From assembly GCA_004009845.1 (NCBI GenBank), contig RMBW01000039.1, positions 1-64,000 of the forward strand: DNA of 64,000 bases, in the 5' to 3' direction. The position numbers were made by a program, and so were the translations under genes. How positions within the stretch are numbered: the first letter of the stretch is position 1; each line of letters opens with the position of its first letter. Shown piece by piece: positions 49,929-60,185 of the stretch. This DNA comes from Davidsoniella eucalypti (lineage: Eukaryota; Ascomycota; Sordariomycetes; Microascales; Ceratocystidaceae). The notes below the pieces were generated by a model. The model saw only the letters and a program-made list of their open reading frames with translations. It did not search any database and was not told the DNA's origin.

Positions 49929-52900
49929 CTGGAGGAACGAAGGTCAGAAGCAAAAGCAAAGAAGAGGAAAAAAGTAGATAGCATGAGCTCAATAGAAGCA
50001 GAATAGCGAGAAATTCAGAAAATGTGACGAAGGGAACAGTCGCCAGCCCCTTAACATGCTTAACGTGCAGGGCAGGCCTTAACCGCAAATGACCACCCAA
50101 TTTGATCAAAAAGCACAGGGTCGGGGCTTCGGATAGCGTGTAATTTCCCAGCCCACTGAAGTTTCTGATTGGGGGCTTTGTTTCCATACTTTAGCGGTAT
50201 TCTCAGCGTAGTTATGGGGGCAATTGATAGAATGTCAGCATTGTGAGTTGTAAAGGCTACTACAATACGGTACCCAAATGGCCGGGGTGTAGAGGCAAAC
50301 TACTAATTTATGGCACTCTAGCACCCTATAGTGCCAGCACAATAGCACATGCTGCAAGTAGTTTGCTAGCGGGCATCCACAGTAACAATTGCATGCGGGA
50401 ACATTAATCACTCGGCCACACAACACAATTGGCACAATAAGGCTACTGAGGGAAATAGGCTTTTTTTTTTACAGGCACTGTAGATATAAACTTCATGGCG
50501 GTTAGACAGTGCTACTCTTCCGTATGTTGTTCGCTCTTGGTGTACAACTATCCAGCTCACCAAGTTGAATTGGAGTGGAAGACGGATTCTCAGCAGGATG
50601 CAGCTCTGACCCAGACGGGACTTCATCAACCCCAGTTGAGTTAAACCCGCCGCTATAAGTACAGCCAGTTATAGCGAGTTATAGCGCCAATTTACTATAC
50701 CCAACTTGTTCCTCAAAGCGGCCGTCCTGGGCCTTGTCGGGCGACGACGAACAAGCTTTGATTTATGATTTACTTATAGCCTTGTCCATGGAAAGCCACT
50801 TGATAATGTGAGAGTCCAGATGCTATATCCAATCGAGAAGCGCACATCTTGATCTCGCCATAGGCACGCCGTAATTGTCCTCAAGCTTTCGCTACTCAAA
50901 CTCTGGGATAACGACCACTGGTTAGATAGGGTAGATGTTCCTCTAAATTCTCTCAATCAAGCGAGGTCTACAGTGCTGTATTGTAGCTATTCGTACGGCT
51001 AAGACTTCACCTCAAGTCCGCTCACAACATTAGACAGCGAAAATCCAAAATACACAATATGCTCACAATTGCTCTCCAGTCGTTACCCGTCAATCAATGG
51101 ACGATAGGGTTACAAACAAAGCGGAGCAATTGGAACGGTCAATGACCTAGTAGCTGTGGAGGGTCGTAATAGAAAGTGACTGAGGGTAATTTGAGCATTT
51201 TCTCAAATCAGGTCAGCCCTTTCTAGATCTACATACATAAATAGAGGAAGTACAGATAGCTTCCATGCTCAAAGTATAATAAAAGTTAAAGAAACAGAAA
51301 AAAAAAATCCTTGATTTAACAAAAATGTTGCGATACCTACCAATCTAGGAATCAACATAATAGTTGGCACGTCATATGCTTATACATATTTGAGGCTTGG
51401 GCGATGTGCGGCTCTTTAACAAGCCAATTCTATTTTTTAACAATAGCTAACTACACTAACTATAACGTAACTATAAGGGTGCTCAACAGACCGACGATAC
51501 ACAAACATAACACCATATGCGTGATAAAAACAACTCTCCGACGAAATGGAGATGAACCAATTGGGCGTCGGATTTGCCGCCCAAGAGTTCGATAGTCAAG
51601 TACCCAAAAAGCACATTCGTCGCTCTTTCCCATCAAGCGAAATTGTCAACTTACTCATACATATATCTGTTTCTTGAAGTGATCCGCCGGTATCTTTTTT
51701 CGCTCTAAACACAAAATGTGCCGTTTTCGTGACCCTGTAAACTTCTAAATTGTTTGGATGTAATAACTTCTTTCAGCAATCTATCTCTTGACTAAAGTTA
51801 AGGACAAGGGAGGCCTGCCATATTTAGGTATTTGTTATGTATTTCATCCTCCTCTATGCTCCTTAGTGTTATGAGCTGGGACGTTTAGAAGGATCGGCGC
51901 TTGTCGTAAAGTACCTACTAAGTACTTGCTGTGCGTGGCTTACCCCTAATAGTACTTAGAGATACTATCTAGTTTAACAGCCTCAAGGGTCCCTAACAAA
52001 CAGCTAATGGCGTGAACAAAGAAGCCCATGTTAACTGTTAGCGCGTCTTATTCTAGGTATTATGATATGTGCTGTATCCTATAGCAAATGTTTTTCTATC
52101 AGAGAGAATCACGTCTTATCCGTTCCCGACGTTAATTTTATACAAGAATGGCTGCGCCCCGCTTCGCGGTTTGACGCAGCCAGTAATAGCCTAAGGTAAA
52201 ACTTCGTTACAACTAAAGACAGCTAAGGAAACTCAATGGAAAATGGAATGTTGAAGCCGCCAAAAAAAAATGAAAACAGAAAATTAGATTCATTAGTTTT
52301 GCAGCTGGGAGAAGTCAAGAGGATCTCATTGTAGGTATCAAAGCATCATGACCTGCTGTAGCACCTACTACACTCAAAGTTGCAGGTTTCTGGAGACGTT
52401 TTGTTGTTAGGACTTCGAATCGCTTTATCATTACGACTTCAAATCGGCAACCGTGTCTGCTGTTTGCTCGCTTGTTTATTGCTAAGAAAAGAAAGGTATA
52501 TTTTTTAACCTTTTAACATCACTCAGTAAATATTTAATACTTTTGTCTATAACTGAAGAGCGGTAGAAACCACAAGCAAGGTACAGGGTTTTATTTTACT
52601 ATGGTCAATATCAATACTTACGTAGTAGTTAGTTGGTGTAGCTTGGGGTTTTTTTTTTGTTGAAAAAGCCAAGTCCAAAGGCAGCATATGATGAGATATA
52701 TAGATATGTGAAAAAAGTGCATAAACTGTACTGAGAAAGTATGGAGTTGTACAAACAATAAGTTAGTTAAAAATGACTATATCATTGAAGGTTAGGTAGT
52801 TGATATATCTTTATCAGTGTTACCCAAAGAGTGCGTTTCCTTAATCCATTCTAAGTTGAAGTTCAATATTTTAATATCAAGAACTAGCGAGTTCTAAAAA

Positions 52901-52955
52901 TTGAGAGAAACGGTTGCAGATACAAAGAGTTTAGATATACAATGTAGGAGATATC
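49929..52955. other. AT-rich gene-poor region
   Basis: 3 kb with no convincing gene. The longest frames (49903-50187, 50408-50629, 51404-51595) lack domains. A GC-rich hairpin stands out at 52149-52182 and is listed separately. The remainder is low-complexity AT-rich sequence. Confidence 0.5.
52149..52182. repeat. GC-rich hairpin in AT-rich DNA
   Basis: An 8-bp perfect inverted repeat, TGGCTGCG at 52149-52156 and CGCAGCCA at 52175-52182, encloses a second small CCG/CGG stem-loop. It is isolated in AT-rich, non-coding sequence. It could be the end of a decayed DNA transposon or a structured RNA; nothing else supports either. Confidence 0.7.
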
Positions 52956-53457
52956 TGATTTGATTTGATTACATTTAACGCCTACCTAAATCACTAAGAT
53001 CACGACGCCAGATTGGTTACCGGACAGATATTTAAAGTCCCCCGCTAGACAAACTCAATAGCTTTGTATGTGCGGGGCGACGCCGTCCCCTAGCCCCGAA
53101 GATCTACCTCCTAAGAGCAACAAAAACAAATACAAAAAAGTGCAAAACAGTGCCTCCACAAAGCCAATTACCTAAGTGGAGTTACCATCCCCACCATTCA
53201 GTAAGCCTCTAAGAGAGGCTGGTGATCGTGGCCATAAGAAAGAAAATATTGGCGTAATCGAGTTGGATGCTATAGATGAAGCACAGCGACAATATTCCCG
53301 CGCCGCGGGGTTGGGGTCGGGAATCCGAAACCTTCGAAGAGGCTGCCAGCCGAGTGTGAGTGCGATAGGACTCGGGAGACCAGCGATTGAAAATATGTTA
53401 CAAAAAGAGGGGTGTACCCGCCCGAAGGTGGGAGGGCAAGTTGTAGTAGGATATATC
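52944..53457 (-). mobile_element. Short retroposon-like element, copy L (deleted)
   Basis: A 490-bp element at 52956-53445, flanked by near-identical 12-bp direct repeats GTAGGAGATATC (52944-52955) and GTAGGATATATC (53446-53457), read as a target-site duplication with one mismatch. It aligns by eye, in opposite orientation, with the copy at 56603-57507 over almost its whole length. One end is built of GATTT/ATCAA-type short repeats, like the tail of a non-LTR element. Relative to the other copy it lacks an internal block of roughly 250 bp. A translated segment shared by both copies (SSIA..SITP.FSFL.PRSPAS) runs on the minus strand. No reverse transcriptase or transposase is present, so it is non-autonomous. 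Confidence 0.7.
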
Positions 53458-56437
53458 ACAGGAAGTGTAAGTAACAATGAATACAATACTAAGAGAACTA
53501 GTTACACATATAGAGAGTGTACTTACATAAACACAGTCGTAGGGGCTGTAGTAAGGAATAACCTATAGATAGAGTATGTATGAAGAAGACGTAATTAGTG
53601 GTCCCCACCTTTTCACGGCTCAAGAGGCTAATAACAACGATCTATACTGTAGTAAATATCATATGAAGTACAAAAATATAGTGATCCTTGTCTTATAGCA
53701 GAAATCTTGTAAAAGGTTCTATAATCCTACTATTCTTAATAGCAAATAATTTATAGTATACATCATTCTAAATATTAATAGATATTCAGATAAAATAAAG
53801 GTAGCATAATACATTTCAAACTTATAAATCTAGATTATAACAAAGAATAGAAATCAGGACATTAGGAGATTTCGTATTAGTTTTCATATAGAGGTTGTAG
53901 GTTGTATCAGCATCTAACTTTTTCTACATGATATCTGACCTTAACTCTTAAACTTGATATGAGCAGTACAGGTGGGATTATTAGCTTTTGGTTATCGAAC
54001 AACTGTATTTGAGATTTCTCATCAATTGTCAGTGTCTATTTTGCTATAAGCTAAACTTCAATGAATGAAAACAGTTGTATAAGGGCCTTATTCTAGCCTA
54101 TGATTAGCATCCAAGTCTAAAAAGTAACGAAAAAAGAGGAATGCCATTGTAGTATAAATGGTGATACATATATTAGTGGCGAACACCCACATGGGGAAGT
54201 AAACTTATTAAATAACGAGTTCAGAGCCATTGTCGCATTCATTCACAAAGTCACACTACAAGTCACGTGAAAGCCTGGAAAGCCTGGCCGGAGTGAGAAC
54301 GGAAATTTAGCTTTGACCAATCAGAGGAAAGCTGGTCCCACTTACCTCAGAGTAAATAGAATTGGTACGCACCCCCCCAGAAAGAAGACCTAGTGGAAAG
54401 TTTTCTAGGTAAAGTCGGTGAAAGTGAGAACCCTAATAGTGCCATGAAACTTCAACTTCGAGAAACCTGCCTTATACCATGCTCAGTCTAAGGGCATTAA
54501 CCCTGTTGAAAGCCAAGTAAATACACGCTTGGACCAGTGGTGATAGTCCCGCTTTGACAGTTGCTGGTGCAACTGGTAACCCTTTCAATTGGCTTCATAG
54601 TCTGATGTGGGAAAAGAAGTAACAAATTTAATTGTCAATCGAGAAATAATAAATATAAAACAACTAGCAGGTTGTATTATGGAGTTGAGAGCTTGATGTT
54701 TTATTGTTATGGTTATATGAACTACATGAGATACACCTTGAAGTCTGATATCAAGTCTACAGCCTTTTAGTTGTAGAATGTGGATCTGTTTTTATTCAGA
54801 ATATAGACAATACGCATTGTTCATGTATATGTATGCTCGACTACACTTCAACTATTTATACTTCCCCTTGTTCAGCAGAACTTCATGCCTGATACCGTAA
54901 ATAAAGATTTAGGAATCGACTTTTGGGTTGTAATTTAATTTAGTACAATACGGCGATGATCGTGCGGTACTGACTATATGCAAAGCTGCTGTAAAACATC
55001 AATTCACGTTCGTTGAATAGACTGTTGGACGGGTAAGCACTGATCGGGGATGTACTGGGCTCTCTAAGATATTTCTTTTCTGGCTTAATATTAGACTATC
55101 ACCACATATAGGTTCATACTGCTTTCCAACAAGCCTCTAGTTTTTGTATCCTTACGGTACCACCAGTTCATGAGTGGAAGATGATACATGAGAGAATAAA
55201 GATAAATGGGAATTGACATATTGCATGAATATATCATCTATCCTAGCCACTCATTACTTGAAAATAATTACTATATTCTGTTTCGTCATATCATGACCAA
55301 CTGCAAAGAGGCATTTCACATCATCTATCAAGCTATATAAAACTAGCAAGTAAAGTTCACAGAACGATAATGACCATTATGAACCGTCAAGCATCTAGTA
55401 CTGGCGGCATTTCCTAAGGATACCGCTGACGCGTTTTTCAAGGATTTTTTTCGTCACATCAGTACAGAGCTACCTATTCTAACCAATTATAGAGCTAAAG
55501 CTTGATCCAAAATGATAAATGGTAGATGGATACCCCTCATCTCTTGCAATCCTTTTCATTTGAGCAATGCCTACATATGTATATGTACAATACATGTACA
55601 GACATATGCATACATCAATAGATCGCCAAGAGGAATATATTTACCACTGTGTTAACCGTTCAGTAGAGTCTCCCCATCGAATGCTACCGAGTGACTATCG
55701 ATGAACATACATACGTACATTCCCCTAGGCATACGTTGTATATACATGTCATGAACATGTCTGTGGCGTTTTGAATGAAATTCTACTGCTTACTGCTCTA
55801 TTCTGGCCGAATAATATGATTTACATGTATATCTGTATGCCTGTTACGTCGTGTTGATGTCAATGTATACCTCTATGATGTAGCACGTGCTATAATTGGT
55901 CGAGTTACCGCCGGTGAAAGTTATTGAATGACTAGGGTGTAATTCATGCGTTAGCCGAATGGCTGAAACCTACGAAGCTCTATAACTAGTTGTAGTCGTG
56001 AATTTCACATTTACTCGACGATATAAATGATTGATGATAAATAATAATATATAACAATATGTAATTATATGTAATAACTCAGTAGTACATATACACACGT
56101 TCAACTCTTCTCTATTCATAGCAGATATAAGCCTTTATGAATACTGTTATATTCTCACTGTCAGCATGTCATGGTTGATGAATGCATATAAAAAATCAAG
56201 AAGAATATAAACTTCTGGTACACCTCGTGATACGTATATTCGCCATATATATATCATTCTAACAGCTATATTCTATATATGATAGTAGCTATACTTATAT
56301 GACGTAAGGTGAACGCAACACGAGACAGTGAGCGACATGATATCACATAACCCAATGACATGTCTAGCACAGCTTTACACTTGTTCCAATCGGATACCCG
56401 AGAAAAAAAAGGAACCGGTGTTCGATTCAAAAAGATG
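53458..56437. other. AT-rich spacer between the two element copies
   Basis: 3 kb of AT-rich sequence with no open frame above the background, no recognised gene and many TATA-type runs. A short tandem duplication (GAAAGCCTGG twice) lies near 54268. Its stop-dense composition fits decayed or never-coding DNA. Confidence 0.5.
56429..56433 (-). terminator. Pol III T5 terminator of tRNA-Ser
   Basis: A run of five T on the minus strand begins a few bases after the tRNA 3' end, the usual RNA polymerase III stop. Confidence 0.75.
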
Positions 56438-56532
56438 CGTCACGAGTAGGGTTCGAACCTACGCGGCCGAAGCCATGAGATGGCTTGAATGATTATTCAA
56501 GTCTCACCCATTAACCACTCTGGCATCGTGAC
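56438..56532 (-). tRNA. tRNA-Ser(UGA) with a 14-nt intron
   Basis: The 7-bp acceptor stem pairs GTCACGA (56532-56526) with TCGTGAC (56445-56439), followed by a discriminator G. The D arm contains AGTGGTTAA. The anticodon stem pairs TGAGA with TCTCA, with loop CTTGAA+A and anticodon TGA at 56499-56497, reading serine UCA codons. A long variable arm (GGC-TTCG-GCC) marks a class II tRNA, and the T arm is GTAGG-TTCGAAC-CCTAC. The 14 nt TAATCATTCAAGCC (56495-56482) lie one base 3' of the anticodon, the standard position for nuclear tRNA introns. The intron segment TTCAAG can pair with CTTGAA of the anticodon loop, as in other pre-tRNAs. Confidence 0.93.
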
Positions 56533-56590
56533 TTTGGTGTTCTACATTTATGCGAGCTCTTAGGAGTAATTATAAGGGCAATTTTGGCTC

Positions 56591-57519
56591 AATCCGCGGC
56601 TGTTTTTGAACCTTCCCCAACCTTCCCTCCTACAACCCTCGGGGGGGTACCTTTGAGTTCGAGTACCTCCCCCTCCGTCCAAAGACGAATTTTTCCCCTT
56701 CGTCGTGGGTTTTAAGAGCGACCAGCACATATCCCCAATGCTGCTGTCCATTCTCGTTTTCTTTTTCGACACTTGTCGACTTCGAAGCACCGTTTCGTGA
56801 GGCCTTGAGCCCGATTTCCCCTCTCGAGGGATGTTCTCACCAGCGACCGACCCCGCACCTTTTCGATCGTTGGTCTCCCGAGTCTATCCACTCACCTCAG
56901 GGAGCCACACTCACACACGGCGGGCAGCCTTTTGAAGGTTCCGGATGCCCGACCCCGCGGCGCGGGAATCTTGTCGCTGTTGCTTCATCCATAGCACCCG
57001 ACTCGATTACGCCAAAATTTTCATTCTTACGGCCACGATCACCAGCCTCTTGGAGGCTCACTGAATAGTGGGGATGGTAGCTCCACTTAGGAGTTGGTTT
57101 TGTGGATCTGTCTTTTGGGGAATAGTTTTGTGGATGCACAGTTTTTTTTTTTTTTTTTTTTTTTTTGTATTTGTTTTTGCTGCTCATAGTGGAGGTATGG
57201 ACCACTAGTTCTTCGGGGCTAGGGGACGGTCTCGTCCCGCACATACAAAGCTATTGAGTTTGTCAAGCGGAAGACGTTAAATATCTGTCCGGTAGCCAAT
57301 CCGGCGTCGTATGATCTTAGTGATTTAGGTAGACGTTAAATATAATCAAATCAAATCAATTTTGAACCTTCCCTCCTACAACCCTCGGGGGGATAGTTTG
57401 TCGAGCGGAGGACTTTGAACAACTTTGAATATCTGTCCGGTAACCAATACGGAGTCGTATGATCTTAGTGATTTAGGTAGACGTTAAATATAATCAAATT
57501 AAATCAAAATCCGCGGCTG
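56591..57519 (+). mobile_element. Short retroposon-like element, copy R, with tandem deleted unit
   Basis: A 905-bp insertion at 56603-57507 is flanked by a perfect 12-bp direct repeat AATCCGCGGCTG (56591-56602 and 57508-57519), read as a target-site duplication. It starts TTTTTGAACCTTCCC and ends with an ATCAAAT-type short-repeat tail, the arrangement of many SINE/LINE 3' ends. The full unit (to about 57358) is followed by a second, strongly deleted unit (57359-57507) repeating both the beginning (GAACCTTCCCTCCTACAACC) and the end (GATTTAGGTAGACGTTAAAT) of the first. An internal T25 run lies at 57142-57166. The insertion sits about 60 bp upstream of the tRNA-Ser 5' end. No enzyme is encoded. 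Confidence 0.72.
57142..57166 (+). repeat. T25 homopolymer run
   Basis: Twenty-five consecutive T inside copy R. At the matching place copy L has only A6 on its aligned strand, so the run has expanded in copy R or shrunk in copy L. Confidence 0.95.
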
Positions 57520-60185
57520 GTTGGTAAAAGACTCCTCTCGGCCTTGATACCCGTCTTTTAGCGGCCAGAGAAGGTGAATATGTACTCTTGGGAGTTATTC
57601 GGAAGGTGATATGTGCCGAAGGCTTCCGTCCGGAGCGTGCCGTATCGCCGCGTGATGTCAATAGGTATATGCTAGTGAAAAAAGAAAACCAAATTAAAAA
57701 AAGTTCCGATATTCCAGCGATATATATATATCAATGAGGTAGCTTTAAACTTGTGAACTTAAACCTGAATATTATATATTTATAGAGGCAAGCATCATTT
57801 GAGTTAGATGATGCTATATAAGCATTATTGAGGTAAACGATTGTTGGTAGATTTGAGTATATTCATGTTTTCACCTGGTCACTATGCTATATTATGATAT
57901 TTGCATGTACTATGTAGTTATACCTCACACGGCAAAATTCAATCGCCACCGCCCACCATGGCACGCTCATTGTGTCTGCATATAAATCTTCCATCACTGT
58001 TGAGTTCCGCTATGTCCGTGTCTATATCAAACTTGATTTCATCTACTGAGAAGACCGACATAGACCGGACCATCAAACTCCGATCCACTGGGGAGTTGCT
58101 CAATGTTTTTAAGAGCCAATGTGATGATTTCGTGATTGTCGATAGTAACATGCCATATTTGTTATTATTTCATGCAATTTCTTTTTTTCCAGCCTAGTTT
58201 TTCTTAGATATCTTGCCTTCTCGACTTTCAGCAATTGAGAAGCAAGGGATACTCGTGGCAGGCGTAAGAAGTTTCGTTACTGTGCAGAGCCGGATCATAT
58301 TCGTTCCCTCTGGGAGATGAGAAACTTTATGGATGTCTCTGTTATGAAATACCGGAAAATTCTATCTTAGAAAATAGCCGGAGATTTGTTGGCAGGATAA
58401 ATTTCATGACCAAGACGGACTTTATGAAGGTGGGAATAGCGGGGAAGTGGTAGGCTAACTCAGCGACATATCCCTATCTAAAGGTGTCCTACTTTAATGA
58501 TTGAGGCTGGAGATTCTCAGTCATTTTCTAAACCTAGAAGTAATATGAGATGGTGGTTTGATAAGTCAAACCATCGGTTCAAAATGGTGCCTTTGCCAAA
58601 TAGAAAGGTGGGAAGTGCTCCAAGTTCGACCTTGTGCTACTGTAACAAGGTCTTCAGGCAGTGTAGAGCCAATACTACAACAAACTCTCTCTGTCACCAG
58701 TGGCTCAGATAGAACTCCAGCATGATTTGCTGTGATTAGCGACAGATTGGGTTTGAAGTTAAAGTTACTCCTCTTGATAGACGCGGGTCTCGATGAATCA
58801 GACTCGGTGGTTTAGATTTTAGAACTAAAGGATTTTGCATTTGATATAGTTATGGGTTGTAGTTGAAAACTTGCTGTTCTTTTTATTGATATTTGGTACT
58901 ACTTTTCATTGGAACTGTTAACTATAAATGCAAATAACTAGTTATGTAAGTAGTGAAATTGTCATTGCAAATATCATTTCATTTCATTATTTTTATTCGG
59001 TTCGTAGATCGTATTGGGCAATGTTTCCCCCGAGCGATAAATTGACGCCACACAAGTCATGAACGCCACACACAACTATGCATAAGTGGCATTATAATGT
59101 GTATGATTTTTTGATACATGGAGATATTGTGTATTGATTGGGAAGTCTGGCAGTAAACTACCTAGCTCTAAGATTTTGATTCAAGAAAGAAGATCATTTT
59201 TTTTCTAATTCATTTTTATTAAGGTGGAATACCTACTTCGCCACAGTGACAGGCCACCGAGATACAGAACATTTGTTATGGTTTCGTTAACTATATGCTA
59301 TTCCAGCGCATTTCAACCTCTAATCCTTTCGTCGGAAACCTCTCTCAAAACCTCCTAGTATTTTGTAGCTCCTTGTATTATAAACCCTCTTAGAACAGTA
59401 TGGTTACTACCTAGCATCTATCTTCTGCAGAACTTCGTGAGTGGAGAGGCTGCCCAAACCCTCAGACACACTACCATAAGCATAGGGTGGACTTCAGGAT
59501 TTGTAAGTTAAATAAGATAGATAGATTCCCTTTTGGACGGGGAGGATTGCACGATTTCACACAGGCATCCATATGGGAGCCAATCAACGTGTGCGGAATG
59601 CCTCGGTCTTGGCTGGGCTTTCTATGCGGCTAAAGCAGACGTCACATGTTCACATGTTTAGACTAGAAAGCCATATCTTTCTTTTGCTGGAGAGGAAAAG
59701 TTGGAGTAAAGTCTGGGGTCGTCGCAAGAGCCTAGCTTCTGGAGCTGTCGGCGAAACAAAACTCCTGCTAAGACAATTGACAACTACCAAGCCGGTAAAA
59801 AAAACATGTGAGCTTAAGGGAAGACGATTTGTCCGCGATCGATTAATTGCCGTAATTTCTGCTTTCGTACTGTCCGCGATTGTAGCACGAGGGGTTTTTG
59901 TTTTTTCTTCAACTTCCCTTGATTCATTCATCCATCATCTTTTAGAACTGTAATAATTCATATTTCGTCTTCATATCTTTCTCTTACCAGCACCTAGTTG
60001 AATGGATTTCTTTTGATATTCACTGTATATTGCACGATAACACTCGTCTATGAAACGACCCGTCTATACTGTTGATCACCAAGACAAAACCGCATCATCG
60101 AAGAAAAAGCGATTTCTATCTATCAACAAAGAATAGAGCGCCATTGACTTTGTTACTGCCGCGAGTAGAGGGTGTATATCTCACC
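57520..60185. other. AT-rich region with possible decayed coding traces
   Basis: 2.7 kb. Three neighbouring plus-strand segments have protein-like composition: 57958-58197 (MARSLCLHINLPSLL...), about 58258-58454 (contains GDEKLYGCLCYEIPENSILE after one stop) and 58497-58712 (SNMRWWFDKSNHRFKMVPLP). No splice pattern joins them cleanly and I do not recognise the protein. This could be a decaying gene or chance. The last ~250 bases are the promoter of the ABC transporter. The frame at 59573-59953 has no domain. Confidence 0.4.
57958..58712 (+). pseudogene. Possible gene relic in the AT-rich island
   Basis: Three plus-strand stretches in different frames, separated by stops, read more like protein than the surrounding DNA; see the region entry for positions. 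Examples are TEKTDIDRTIKLRSTGELL and RFVGRINFMTKTDFMK. No start-to-stop model could be built and no family was recognised. Listed only so that it can be checked against protein databases. Confidence 0.15.

Noticed and set aside
53176..53568. 130-codon plus-strand ORF as a gene
   Set aside because: It lies mostly inside element copy L and runs out of it past the 12-bp repeat. The matching frame in copy R is differently broken. Treated as part of the repeat.
56805..57244. Overlapping ORFs on both strands (plus 56805-57068, minus 56897-57244)
   Set aside because: Both are within element copy R; the minus one contains a Lys run from the T25 tract. No domain recognised.
59573..59953. 126-codon ORF before the ABC transporter
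   Set aside because: No domain and an overlapping antisense ORF of 93 codons; sits in the transporter's promoter region.
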